Shown: positions 44,501 to 56,658 of the stretch, piece by piece | How the letters are laid out: every line of letters begins with the position of its first letter | Position numbering within the stretch: the first letter of the stretch is position 1 | Assembly: GCA_947650365.1 (NCBI GenBank) | Contig: OX393549.1 | Span: 91,110,111-91,174,110 of the forward strand | DNA from: Chamaelirium japonicum | Taxonomy: Eukaryota; Streptophyta; Magnoliopsida; Liliales; Melanthiaceae | Length of the DNA stretch: 64,000 bases | Reading direction: 5' to 3' | Made by a program: the position numbers and the translations under genes | The notes under the pieces: generated by a model | Told to the model about the DNA's origin: nothing | The model's database searches: none | The model's input: only the letters and a program-made list of their open reading frames with translations

Positions 44501-44958
44501 GCAAGACGTAATTCATTTGATGGTTATATCGTGAACGGTTATAGATTTCGGACGACAGATAGTGAAAAATCACGAAGAACATAAAATAGTAGGGTTATCG
44601 TCAACGGTCAGCAAGAAAATTTGGAAATATCGATTTCTACGGCGTCCTCAACGAGATTCTCGAGATTAAATTCCTTGGCCAAAATCGGATCGTATTATTC
44701 AAATACGATTGGTATGATGTTAATAATCGCGAGACTGGTTATATTGTCGATAAATACAGTTTTATCAGCATCAACACTAGCAAGAGATTGAATACCCAAT
44801 ATCAAGATCCATTCATTCTTGCCTCTCAAGCGGAACATATATTATATGCACTGAATAATACCTCTCCAGGCTGGCAAATTATAATCAGGTCACTACCCAG
44901 AGATTTTTATGACATGGGAGACAAAAATGCGGGGGTCATCGATGATGATTTGGATGCA
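41513..44958 (+). pseudogene. CACTA transposase, TNP2 type with DUF4218 and DUF4216 regions
   Basis: ATG 41513 (SWMHNSNRMS) begins a Transpos_assoc domain. TAA at 41561-41563, then open to 42655: FAFKRLAPFNGKIMCPCIDC, LLHLKCLNGWSNKSFNMLVE and CHICGAMRYKE. A frameshift near 42560 continues with NLSPWMCLKKL, PCNDIDIYLQPLIEELDELW and ANLSGWSTKEKLACPTCNNE, with further stops near 42744, 43032 and 43361. A DUF4218-like part (IFSPSFFDVMVHLTVHLANE) splices over a 76-bp intron (43775-43850) into YLRTLKSYVHNKSCPEGSIA. 44632-44955 is open and matches DUF4216 (DFYGVLNEILEIKFLGQNRI). The intact protein would cut at the CACTA ends. Confidence 0.88.
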
Positions 44959-45107
44959 TAACAGAATGATGAGATAATCATTATCGACGCAGTACACGAC
45001 GAAAATGAAGAGGTCGACAATATAAACTGGACAGCGAATGCAGATCAAATGATAGAAGAGGGATACAATGAGAGTGACAGAGATGAGACACAAAATGACT
45101 AGACCGT

Positions 45108-45337
45108 ATGTAAATCAAATTATTTCATATGTAAATCAAATTGTTTCATATATAAATCATATTGTTTCATATATAAATCATAATGTTTCATATTTATATC
45201 ATATTATTTTATATTGTTTCATATGTAAATCAAACTGTTTCTTATTGTTTTATATGTAAATTATACTATTTCATATGTAAATCAAATTGTTTCATATGTA
45301 AATCATACTGTTTCATATATAAATTAAACTGTTTCAG
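45108..45337. repeat. Minisatellite of TTTCATATGTAAATCAAATTG-like units
   Basis: About ten degenerate 18-24 bp units (GTTTCATATGTAAATCAAAT), placed between the transposase gene and the second CACTA gene. Confidence 0.9.
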
Positions 45338-48300
45338 ATGGCATCACGGTCGAGGGTTTGTAGAGGCAGGGGTGGGCTAGCTCGGAGCGCTCCGGCTGCC
45401 ACCCCAGGGTTCGAAGCCTAGCCCTCCGGATCTGATAGTGTTGTCCCTCTCTCCACACCAGCTCCTGATGAGGTCGCAGCCTCCGGAGCTTCGAGCAGTG
45501 CTCAGTACTCGGGTACAGCATCTACGCCCACAGGTAATGTTTAGGTCTAAAGTTTTATACATTTTGTAAAGACTTGTTCAGTACTGATGTATATTTTATT
45601 TGCAGGGTCGAGGATTACCAGACACACAAGCGAGTTCTGCTAAAGACAAGCAGAATAGAAATGCCTCGACGAGACTTGCTCCAGTGAAGGGGAGGACCTC
45701 CATGCCCCAGCTTGCCCAGCAGCTGGTAAATGATACAAATATTTTATTATTTAAATCTCTATAAATGTTATATTAACTCATCTATTTATTTTATATGTCA
45801 AACAGACACAGTCCTTGGGCTACGAGCCTAATCGGATTGACCTTTTTGAGGCCTCTAGGAGGCGGCGTATCGATGGGGAATTTATGGACGACAGGGTTAC
45901 CTCGCAAGTAGTAAGTAATTAAATAACTGTTAATATATTCATATATGTATGCCATAAAATATCATTGAATATCATTGGTTGTTTTCATATAGGAGAGAAT
46001 GCGACTTATGATTTTCCGATCGAATCAAAACCTATTTAAAATCCGAAACAAGCTAACTTATGATTTTCCAACGCTTAGACTCTAAATCGGTCAATCGGAT
46101 CGTAAATTGTTAAAATTTCCAATTAGAACTCGCTCGCAAGTCCGAAATATAGAATAATTCCAAATACGAATTATCGGATGCCGATCCGATGATGATCCGA
46201 TCGAATCCAAACCTATTTCAAATCTGAAACACGCTAACTTATGATTTTCCAACACTTAGACTTTAAATCAGTCAATCGGATCATAAATTGTTAAAATATC
46301 CAATTAGAACTCGCTCATAAGTCCGAAATACAGAATAATTCCAAGTATGAATTATCGAATGCCGATTCGATGACTATCTGATCGAATCCAAACCTATTTC
46401 AAATCCGAAACATGCTAACTTATGATTTTCCAATACTTAGACTCTAAATCGGTCAATCGGATTATAAATTGTTAAAATTTCCAATTAGAACTCGCTCGTA
46501 AGTCTGAAATACAGAATAATTCCAAGTACGAATTATCGGATGTCGATCCGATGATGATCCGATCGAATCCAAACCTATTTCAAATCCGAAACACGCTAAC
46601 TTATGACTTTTCAACACTTAGACTCTAAATCGGTCAACTGATCGTAAATTGTTAAAATTTTTAATTAGAACTCGCTCGCAAGTCTGAAATACGGAATAAT
46701 TCTAAGTACGAATTATCGGATGCCGATCTGATGATGATCCGATCGAATAAAAATATTTTTAAAATTCGAAACACGCTAACTTATGATTTTCCAACGCTTA
46801 GACTCTAAATCGGTCAATCGGATTGTAAATTATTAAAATTTCCAATTAGAACTCACTCGCAAGTCCGAAATATGAAATAATTCCAAGTACGAATTATCGG
46901 ATGCCGCTCCGATAACGATCCGATCGAATCCAAACCTATTTCAAATCTGAAACACGCTAACTTATGATTTTCCAACACTTAGACTCTAAATCGGTCAATC
47001 GGATCGTAAATTGTTAAAATATCCAATTATAACTCGCTCACAAGTCCGAAATACGGAATAATTCTAAGTACGAATTATCGGATGCCGATCCGATGACTAT
47101 CCAATCGAATCCAAACCTATTTCAAATCCGAAACACGCTAACTTATGATTTTCTAACACTTAGACTCTAAATCGGTCAATCGAATCGTAAATTGTTAAAA
47201 TTTCTAATTAGAACACGCTAGCAAGTCCGAAATACAGAATAATTCTAAGTACAAATTATTGGATGCTGATCCGATAACAATCTGATCGAATCCAAACCTA
47301 TTTCAAATCCGAAACACGCTAACTTATGATTTTCCAACACTTAGACTCTAAATCGGTCAATCGGATTGTAAATTGTTAAAATTTCTAATTAGAACACGCT
47401 CGCAAGTCTGAAATATAGAATAATTCTAAGTAGGAATTATCGGATGTCGATCCGATGACTATCCGATCGAATCCAAACCTATTTCAAATCTGAAACACAC
47501 TAACTTATGATTTTCCAACACTTAGACTCTAAATCGGTTAATCGGATCGTAAATTGTTAAAATTTCTAATTAAAACTCGCTCGCAAGTTTGAAATACGGA
47601 ATAATTCTAAGTAGGAATTATCGGATGCCGATCCGATTGAATCAAAACCTATTTCGAATCCGAAACACGCTAACTTATGATTTTCCAACACTTAGACTCT
47701 AAATCGGTTAATCGGATCGTAAATTATTAAAATTTTCAATTAGAACTCGCTCGCAAGTCCAAAATACAGAATAATTTCAAGTACGAATTATCGGATGCCG
47801 ATCCGATGTTGATCCGATTGAATCCAAACCTATTTTAAATCTGAAACACGCTAACTTATGATTTTTCAACACTTAGACTCTACATCGGTCAATCGGATCG
47901 TAAATTGTTAAAATTTCCAATTAGAACTCGTTCACAAGTCCGAAATATGGAATAATTCTAAGTACGAATTATCGGATGACGATCCGATCGAATCAAAACC
48001 TATTTAAAATCCGAAACACGCTAACTTATGATTTTCCAACGCTTAGACTCTAAATCGGTCAATCGGATCGTAAATTGTTAAAATTTCTAATTAGAACTCG
48101 ATCGGAAGTTCGAAATACGGAATAATTCCAAGTACGAATTATCGGATACCGATCCGATTGAATCCAAACCTATTTCAAATCCGAAACATGCTAACTTATG
48201 ATTTTTCAATACTTAGACTCTAAATCGATCAATCGGATCGTAAATTGTTAAAATATCCAATAAGAACTCGCTCACAAGTCCCAAATACGGAATAATTCCA

Positions 48301-48674
48301 AGTAGGAATTATCGGATGCCGATCCGATGATGATCCGATCGAATCCAAATCTATTTCAAATCCGAAACACGCTAACTTATGATTTTCCAACACTTAGACT
48401 CTAAATTGGTCAATCGGATCGTAAATTGTTAAAATATCCAATTACAACTTACTCGTAAGTCCGAAATATGGAATAATTCTAAGTATGAGTTATCGGATGC
48501 CAATTCGATGACGATCCGATCGAATCCAAACCTATTTCAAAAATGAAACACGATAACTTATGATTTTTCAACACTTAGACTCTCAATTATAGATATAAAT
48601 TATTTTTTTTAACAAATTCATGTTAATTGCAGGAGCCGGGTGGCGTCAGGGGGGTACCGGGCGGCATGGCGTGA
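45338..48674 (+). pseudogene. Second CACTA gene, TNPA-like
   Basis: Exon-like blocks: 45338-45533 (MASRSRVCRGRGGLARSAPA, with a TAG at 45419-45421); 45606-45725 (GRGLPDTQASSAKDKQNRNA); 45806-45910 (TQSLGYEPNRIDLFEASRRR), ending at a strong donor GTAAGT. A possible exon begins at 45993 (ERMRLM) after an ATAG acceptor and runs into the 181-bp array. A last exon at 48633-48671 (EPGGVRGVPGGMA) ends in TGA at 48672-48674. The position and the Ser/Gly/Arg-rich start fit the second gene of CACTA elements. Sequence similarity alone would not name it. Confidence 0.6.
46000..48590. repeat. 181-bp tandem array inside the CACTA element
   Basis: The marker GCTAACTTATGATTTTCCAA (slightly varied) recurs at 46052, 46233, 46414, 46595, 46775, 46956, 47137, 47318, 47499, 47669, 47850, 48020, 48190, 48371 and 48552. 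Spacing is 181 bp (once 180), with three 170-bp units lacking an 11-bp GATGATGATCC-like segment. Units differ by several per cent. Each contains ATCCGATCGAATCC. The length and organisation are those of a satellite. Confidence 0.95.
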
Positions 48675-48960
48675 TTGAGATAGGGCACGCATATTTTCTC
48701 AGTTTTGGATTGTGTAAAATAATTTTGTAATAAATATGTGGTTATTTTTTGGTCTTGTCTATAATTGTCTAGTATTGTGGTAGTATTTGTTAATATTTGA
48801 TAATTTACGGTAATATTTGATAAACATTGTGGTATTGTGGTATTGTGGTATTGTTGATTTAGTCAATTATGATAATATTTGAATATATTGTGGTATTGTT
48901 GTAAATCACAGGAATTAAATAACATTATTTCTGTAATTTTTTTAAAAAAAATCATGTTTT
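48675..48960. other. CACTA 3' region
   Basis: AT-rich, with repeated TATTGTGGTATTGT-like phrases; probably the 3' UTR of the second gene. Confidence 0.5.
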
Positions 48961-49400
48961 TTTACCGACGGAACATATTAATTCCGTCGGCAATAATATT
49001 TTTTTATTTTTTTTAATTATTTATATATTGCTGACAGAAATTATATTTTCGTCGATAATATATAAAGTATTATCGACGGTAAGACCATTACCCGTCGGTA
49101 ATAATCTTATATATTACCGACGGAAGCTATGTTTCCGTCGGCAATACTCTATTATATTTTTAATTAAATATTATTATATAACCGACGAACATAAATTTTT
49201 TGTCGGTATTAATTATTAATACCGATGGATAGAAATTTTTTGTCGGTATTAATTATTAATACCGACAGATATTTTACATTTGTCACCGATTTTTTCCGAT
49301 GCCTTTTTTCCTGACAGACTAGCAACGGAAATAGGTTCCGTCGCTATAAACCTTTACCGACGAAAAAGTAACTTTACTGACGGATATTTTCTGTCGGTAA
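48960..49400. repeat. CACTA 3' subterminal repeats
   Basis: Repeated ACCGACGGAA/TTCCGTCGGTAA units, mirroring the 5' end. Confidence 0.88.
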
Positions 49401-49423
49401 AAATTGTTTTTTTTGTAGTGATA

Positions 49424-49735
49424 GTAGGTTAGGGTTCAAAAGGGGAAGAGGAAGAGGTGGTGATAGTGTTGGAGGAGGGCGGCTGGCGGGGCGGCAAGTG
49501 GCGACGAGGGTGGATGGGGTGGGTTGGGGGACAAAGAAAATCTGAGTGCAATTATTATTTTTAGGGAGACCTAGCTAAAATCCATTTTTAGGAAATGTTT
49601 ATGAGCTACAGTCTCGACAACAATATCATTTGAGCTGCAGCCCGAAAAGATACGGCTTACATCAAACTACTTAACACCAGTTTTGACTTTTCAACCCCTT
49701 ACAAATAACAAAAATATCATTCATTCACTATAATA
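49424..49735. other. Sequence right of the CACTA element
   Basis: Starts TAGTAGGTTAGGGTTC with a G-rich run to about 49530, similar in kind to 1500-1740 and 39740-39790. It may be the older repeat into which CACTA inserted. No gene. Confidence 0.4.
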
Positions 49736-49737
49736 CT

Positions 49738-50057
49738 ATATCAATTCTGTTTGGAGTATCAAACCGGCTGCTATAGTGGTTTAGAGTATCAATTTGGTTT
49801 CTACAGTGATTTCACTACAGTAACAGTAAAATCACTTTCAACCGAATTGTTACTGTTACAGTAAAATCACCGCAGCAATTAATTTGGAGTAACAATTTGA
49901 TTGCTACTGTGATTTCCTTGTGGCTATATTAATTCACTCATCCCCGATTTGATACTCTGCTATAGAGAAATCACTGTAGCTACTACATTGAAATCACTGT
50001 AGCAGTCACTATACATATACTATTACTGAATTATTACTCAAACTTATGGAATTGATC
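49738..50057. mobile_element. MITE candidate rich in CACTGTAGC motifs
   Basis: The left end ATCAATTCTGTTTGGAGTA and the right end (reverse complement ATCAATTCCATAAGTTTGAG) are similar. The interior has many CTACAGTGATTT/AAATCACTGTAGC motifs in both orientations. No target duplication was identified. Confidence 0.4.
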
Positions 50058-50344
50058 TCAGGGGTAACGTCCATCAAAATAATACATAATGAATCGAGGG
50101 GTAAAATAGATATTTAAAAAAAAAAGGAGCGACGAAGCAGCATAACACTAAACGCAACAGGCACAAGGGTTTATCATGATACACGGTTAGTTAGAAGGGC
50201 CTTACACTAATAACCCTTATTTTTATGGGTGCATATAGACTGTCCCTTTCGGCGTAAAGAATCCTTTCTAATATGGGTATCGCCACTTGTAACATCCGCC
50301 CCAAACATATAAGATATTTTTTGCTTTACCTGTGCTCGCACGAT

Positions 50345-50424
50345 CGAGGACTTCCTAGGAGGTTACCCATTCTAGTACTACTCTTGCCCGAGCACTTAAC
50401 TATGGAGTTTTACAAGATCCGTAG
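50345..50424 (-). other. 5S rRNA-like domain in the Cassandra 3' LTR
   Basis: The minus strand contains GGATCTTGTAAAACTCCATA, AGTTAAGTGCTCGGGCAAGA and GGGTAACCTCCTAGGAAGTC, a diverged copy of plant 5S rRNA including the Pol III internal control regions. It is part of an LTR, not a functional 5S gene. Confidence 0.85.
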
Positions 50425-50655
50425 CTACGCACATTTTTAAAATGATTATTCTATGTTTGAGGGGAAAAATTATATAAGTAGCTCATGATCTCCTTCTCTC
50501 CAGGCGATGTGAGGCTAACTTAAGGCCTTAGACACCTCACCACACCTCATCCATCTTGGCATCACCGTCTCAGAAGTCTTAACTATTGGCTATTAGATCT
50601 TGGTCGTCACAATCCACCCTCTTTAAGGGCTACATGTCCACGTGTAGGGTAAAAC

Positions 50656-52980
50656 TGTTGGAAATAAATCCATGGTAGAGGCCCGCAGCGGAAGCAAAGT
50701 GAAGGTCCGAAGACCGTGAGCGGTGTGCGTTACATATCAAAATTTTCATCGAAACGATTTACATATGCATGTATGAATCTAGCATGGCAACTACGCGAAC
50801 CTCTAACGACGATCTAACGTAAAAGAACAATCTAGCATGTATACATGTTCTATTTATGCTAGATCTACATGTTAGAGATCATACCTGCGTGCGGAATCTT
50901 TCACCGCGACAAATTTCTTCTTTGTCGATGGAGACGGGCTCGGATCTGCTTGACATAGCTTCGGTGCGACGGCCATAACTTTCTGCTCCGAACTCCGATT
51001 GGGCTGAAATTTGGACTGCAGGTAGCCAACTTCAATACACAACTTTTACAATAAGATTCACCTCGTTTGGACTTCTGTAGATTCCAGAATCACAGAAACA
51101 ACACTGATTTTCTGTGCAGATTCTAGACAGCAAAAGGTTGTGGGAGATGGCTTCTAATTCACCCGATCTCACACGATGCACGGCACCTCGTCGATGGATC
51201 TCTGAGTGCCTCCATACGATGAGCCTTCTCCTTCTACGAAACACCACGCGAGGTAGACGAGTCACCATCCAATGGCGCAAGCGAGGGAGAGAGAGACGAG
51301 AGAGGAGATGCGAAGAGAGGAGAGGGGGCGGCTAGGGCTTCCCCATGGCATGGGCCGGCCCTAGGGCTTGCATGGCCTCATAATTTCGTCCTCCCCTCTA
51401 TCCTTCTTCCTTATATAGGGCCGGCCTTATCCTTATGGATAAGCCTAGCGGATAGGATTGACTGATTCAAACCTCTCCCTATATATCTCTTCTTTTATCT
51501 CTATCTTTTCCTTGTTTTCGAAAACGGTCAAAACCAGCCCGTTTTCTGCGCCTCATGACCGACCCTTTCATCGGAGACAACAACCTCCTGAAACTAATGA
51601 GGCCGGCCTTGACCAGTCTCTCAACACTAATGCTCCCATTGTACATAGTGGCGCATGGTATGACCAAAACGCCCTTATGTCACTAATTGGCCGTTCCTCG
51701 TGTACGAGACTTTGCAAGGCACACATAAGTGAAGTGCACTAGTGATTTCACTATTCTCTGAGGTTCCCGTAGGGTGCCCCTAGTGAAGTCAACTAGTCAA
51801 CTCGCAACATGTCCCGGTGCATCGCACCCATATGGCAAAGTCCACTTATGGCAAGGAATTGTTACATGTGTCTCTGCACTAACCCAGGGTTTCCCCTTAG
51901 TGCACACACGTAGCTACGCATCTACCATGCACTAGTGCAAAGCACTTACGGAGCGTATGCTTGGACTTCTCGCTTCCTCTAACTGCGTTCTGTGTTTCAA
52001 TGAGATGGTATAAGAACCGTACATAATGTCGATAAGGTGGAACCTTCAGGGACCAGGGTTCATGGCTTCCAACTTAGACTCGATCGACACACTACTCGAG
52101 TGTACCATCGATCTTCTGAGTCCGAGTTAACCTGCGTAGCCACCCAGAGTGCGACGCAGGCTGTACTCCAATTCCCCCGGACTTACTATGTTCTCCCTCA
52201 TACCCCTACTCTCCGGTTAGTATGGTAAACTCGATGTCCCTCCATCTGGTGCCATGATGCAACTCGAGCGGTGGAGAATACCGTCAGACTCGAGTGCTCA
52301 TATGACTCGGTTCCTTCCAGGTTGACCAAATACATCGTACCTCCGATTACTCTTCCGAGCAACCAGATCCGTCACCAGTCCAACTGATGACCACCTGGCC
52401 AGAGTTTAATACGACGTAGGTCAGACCAAGGAACACACCTCCCGTTAGGGGTGTGGATAGCCTGCAGGAGTGACATGCTGATGCAACCCCAGCCGGGTAA
52501 CCCAGTTCACCGTGGTTTTGGATCACTGCATCCGGATCCTCACATATTGGTGCGCCAAAGCACCACACAACTGGTTAGTCCACCAGACATGGTTTCTCAG
52601 GGTTTAGGACCGTTTTACCCTAAGTAGAAACACAGTTTAGTGCACCGGTGTCTGCTCACCGATCTGTGCACCGTATTGGTTCCGTTCGGCCACAGACACT
52701 ATGTCTGGTAATGACCGTGGTGGAGACACCCACACTCTGTCATCCCAACAGCTTATCCTGATAGGGCGACCAACCCTGATCAGAGCTGCGAACGTATTTA
52801 GGTTATATGGGACCAGTCCTTTAAGTCTCCCACTCAAGAGGATTACTATATAGCCATGGCTCTCTATTCTGTAATCAGAACACGTACTAAGGTACGTACC
52901 AATATGCATTCCTATACTATCAACCATACATAGCTAAACTATAGGTTTTTTACGAGCTGTAGACCTCATCAATTCTAACA
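50656..52980 (-). repeat. Copia (minus) 3' LTR
   Basis: 2325 bp. In element sense it runs TGTTAGAATTG to TTTCCAACA. TATA-like CCCTATATAAGG on the minus strand at about 51409-51420. Confidence 0.92.
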
Positions 52981-55900
52981 ATCTTCCACTAGGTCTAACG
53001 AGGAATAACGGTGTTGAGCTCTGTAGCTTTTACATGTTACCCAAAAGCCTTTGCAATAATTCCCTAAAGGAATTGGCAACATTGTCTGTAGATTCCACCT
53101 CAGTACAGCTACTTGCATTTCCTCCTATAACTGTCAGATCAAGTGGAGTTTGTACTTGATGGGTTTCCCCTCATAGTGGTGCCTAGTCTCCTTGGACCTT
53201 GCTTACCGCTCTTCTGTTCTAACAACAGATAACTGAGCCTCTGGTACGCATCCCAAGTTCTCTAAGAACTTCCTAAGCCTTACCACCTGATATATTACCT
53301 CGCACGTAACAACGTGCTCAGTCTTTGTGTTGGAGTCTGTGATGCACTTGCTTCACACTCTACCAACTACCGCTTCTAATCCCAAGATAAAAAATATTCT
53401 CTGAAATTGATTCTCTGGAACACACATCTGACACTAAAGTCAGATCCTGTGTGTCCAATCGATATCAGGACCTGTGAAGTGCAAGCTAACTCACAATCCT
53501 TACTTAATGAGGATTTCTGAGTATACCCTTTACATTAGTCCAGTGATTTGGACCCGGGTTTGACTGAAACCGACCCATCATTTCTGCTGCGCAATAGATA
53601 TCTAGCCTCGTAAAACGAATCTGGCTAGAATTTTATCTTCATGCATAGCCTGTGACAGCAAGAGAACCTTGCTCTGGTTATCTCGAGTTACCTTGATTTC
53701 CAGAGCATAACTCGCCTCACTAGGGTCTTTCACATCGAATTGTGATGACTACAAACCTTTATCGTAAACAATATTCTTACTTCATTTTCAATCAATAGGA
53801 TATCGTTAAGGTAAAGTACTATGTACACCCTTGTAGTTCTTTCACCTTTCTTGTACCCACTTGGTTTATCCTCATTCTGATCAAATCCGTATAAGCGGAT
53901 TCCCTTTATCAAAATAGATATTCAAACCTGGATGCTTGCGTCAGTCCATAAATGGACCTTTGCAACTTGTATTCCATATCTTCCTGACCTACTGACACAA
54001 ACCCTGGGGATACATCATCCATATGTCCTTTCCAAATTCCGTTAGGGAATAACTGTCTTGACATCCATCAACCAGATCTCCCAACTATAATGGGCTGTGA
54101 TGGATTTAAGAGGATCCATTATAGACTTAGGCATAGCTACCAGTGAAATGGTTTTGACATAGTCAATCCCTTCTCCTTTGCTAACTAATCTAGCTACTTA
54201 AGTCTTAACTGGGTGCTCTTCTTATACACCTCCTACACCCTGAAAGGTGATAGTGCTATAAGTGTCAAGACTGTTCCAAGGGACATTGATGCAAGCTTGC
54301 CTCCATGGTCTTTTGTCAGTCAGAGTTGTCGAAAGCTTCCACTACTTCTTCGTAGCTCTAGGGATCATCCTCTTGAAACTCTGGATTAACTATCGAAGTT
54401 TCTCCATAGTATCTTTCAGGAGCTCTGATGGTCCCACAACGACGAGGTGGTGGTGGTACAAAAGTGAATTGTTTCTACAGTGTCTGGTATACTAGTTTCT
54501 TGTATCATCTACTCCCACTACGTTTTTCAGATGCGCACTCTCTACCAGTACCCAGTAGTTCACCCAGAACTACCTTACCGGTAAACTTATGGTCTATAAT
54601 ATAATCCTGGTCTAGGTAGATGGTATTCGTAGAAACGATTACCTTCCAAACCTCAAGATCATAAAATAGTCCACCTTATGGCTCCTAAGGGTAACCTACA
54701 AACAGATATACCTGGAACTACATCTCCATCTCATCCCTCTTGTCCTTTTGCACAAGTGCAGGACAATCCTATATCTCGAGACACTATAGTGTCAGCTTTC
54801 GCTTAGACCATAGCTCTCTATAGGTCTGAGGCACTGATCTAGATAAGAGATAGTTTCAGATATAAGCTACTGTTTTAAGGTACAACCCCACCAAAGGTGG
54901 GTAGTACACTTGGCAATATTCATCATACTACGGACCATGTCAAACATAGTCCGATTCCTTCTCTCGAAGACTTCATTCTGACTTGTCATCCTTGGAGCAT
55001 TTAACTGGGAGATAATCCTATGCTCCATTCAGGATCCTATGGAACCCATCAGATAAAGTCTCGTTCCTTCGATTAAATCGAAGAGACTCCTATCGTCTAG
55101 ACGCTCTTGGAACCATAGATGTCAAAATTAACTAACTCCAAACCCTTTTAGTTATTCTGCCTTCCAGATTACACTCATAGGTTAGAAGGATCTCCGATGA
55201 ATCTGTGAACAAAAACTCGGCCTTCTTTTACCTCTGAATTTATCTGAGGAAGAATATCTAAATCAGAGGGGTCACAAATGGGATAGCTTCTCCGAAGGAT
55301 TTAGATGAATTTCAATTAGACGCTGCAGCTGTCATGAAATCTATTTCCGAATTAGGATTAAATTTAAAGAGATTTTTCTGATCTATTCCTCTAACTATGA
55401 AGCTATCAATTTAGTTTAAGATACACACCTACGGTGCTGTCTAAAACTAAAAACTTCATTTACTAAAAAGGAAACAGAACTGCATCTCTAAAAATCAAAA
55501 TCCGTGTTTTAAAAAAACTAAGATAATCATATCTAACAGCTTCCGCAGCGGCTTACGGCATCAGTACCTATGTTATGATTACTTCACTATAAAGTAGCCT
55601 TCTGCTTTCCTTGAATCTTTGTAGACCCGAAGTCTACATTCCAAAGAGCATAAGAATTACTACTAGATAGCGACTCAACTCCTAACATCCTGAGGCCATA
55701 CTCAATCTTCAAATACCCCCTACACACGCCAAAGTGGAAACACTTCCGTCCTTAGCGCTACCATACTTAGGAGTCCACACCAATTTCTGCACTAGAATAG
55801 TTTTTGATCTTTTATAAGTTACTCCCTTTGATCCTTCTAAAGAAGACCTAGGTTAAACACTAAAGGCTTTGCCTTTAATCTTGATCCCATCCTTTATCTC

Positions 55901-56658
55901 TTGGAAATCTCCTTAGAAGTTTTGCGTTTGTCATCTCTAGCTTGTTAAAGCTAAAGTCTCTAACAACGCCTTCGAAGGTTCCAGACAAGGATGCAAGATA
56001 GACGTCTTCCACCACCTCGTCAGATGACACTATATCTTTGGAATCTAGTTCGATCTGGAACCCAAGTATGTGTTCCCGAACAAGCATACCTCAGACATCT
56101 CGGTACCGACAAGTATCTTGGTGAAAAGGCAATGAGTCGACTGACTTTGCCTTCCAGACATCTAATGCAAGTAAAATTTTATTGGAGAATACCCGGCATA
56201 TCTCCTCAGACTCTTGCTCGCCCTTCCGGTGGTGGATCTCCACGGCAAGTTCTTATCTTCAATCTGTAACCGAAAAAGCTCTAGTACGCTTCGAGCAAGT
56301 GCTCGCTCATACACAATTTCCTAGAAAGAAAAGGAAAACAAGCCTAACAACAAGCCTGGAATCAAGGGTGGTCAACTTCCACCACTTGCCCGACTATAGC
56401 TCTAAAACCTATCCACACACAGAAGAAAAACCATCCAGACAATTTGCTAACACGGGTCCAACCCCCGGTAGCAAGCATTCACATATCTAGATTAATTTTA
56501 GAAGCGGCGCCCTACAAGAACGATTCATAGAACACACAAAATATATTATGCATGATCTACTCGTAGAACCCCGATGGCAGCACATACTATTCATGCGCGC
56601 ACATAACGGTTTCATAAAAAACATGAAACGCACACCACTAGCGAGCTCTGATACCAAT
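52981..56658 (-). pseudogene. Copia polyprotein remnants (gag, integrase, reverse transcriptase)
   Basis: On the minus strand, gag survives at 56087-55875 (DVYLASLSGTFEGVVRDFSF, NKLEMTNAKLL: UBN2-like). Integrase is readable in pieces near 55010-54850 (SERRNRT-like, MVRSMMNIAKCTTHLWWG). Reverse transcriptase is at 53912-53730 (GFDQNEDKPSGYKKG, then LYLNDILLIEN where YVDDILLIGN is expected). The order is right for a minus-strand copia. Many stops and frameshifts and the changed catalytic Asp make it inactive. Confidence 0.8.
56645..56656 (-). other. Primer binding site (tRNA-iMet) of the minus copia
   Basis: The minus strand reads TGGTATCAGAGC, two bases inside the right LTR. Confidence 0.92.

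Larger units (their letters stand above)
39824..49420 (+). mobile_element. CACTA (En/Spm) DNA transposon, decayed
   Basis: Begins CACTACAAGGAATAGG and ends TTTTGTAGTG, with 3-bp duplication ATA. Both ends carry many subterminal copies of TTACCGACGGAA/TTCCGTCGGTAA (39840-40400 and 48960-49400), the usual transposase-binding layout. It codes for a TNP2-type transposase (41513 to about 44958) and a second, TNPA-like gene (45338-48674). Stops and frameshifts make both genes non-functional as read. Confidence 0.93.

Noticed and set aside
46000..48590. Regular repeats suggesting a CRISPR array
   Set aside because: The whole 181-bp unit is repeated with no unique spacers, and the window is plant nuclear DNA; it is a satellite-type array.
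39824..49420. Two independent MITEs at the TTACCGACGG-rich ends
   Set aside because: CACTACA ends, the ATA duplication and the TNP2-type transposase between them show a single CACTA element.
50345..50424. A 5S rRNA gene
   Set aside because: The sequence is a diverged 5S copy inside a Cassandra LTR with matching LTR partner and target duplication, so not an rDNA gene.
51032..52927. Several 60-96 codon frames, repeated at 57033-58935
   Set aside because: They sit in the two LTRs of the minus copia; LTRs of this kind are not coding and the frames differ between the copies.
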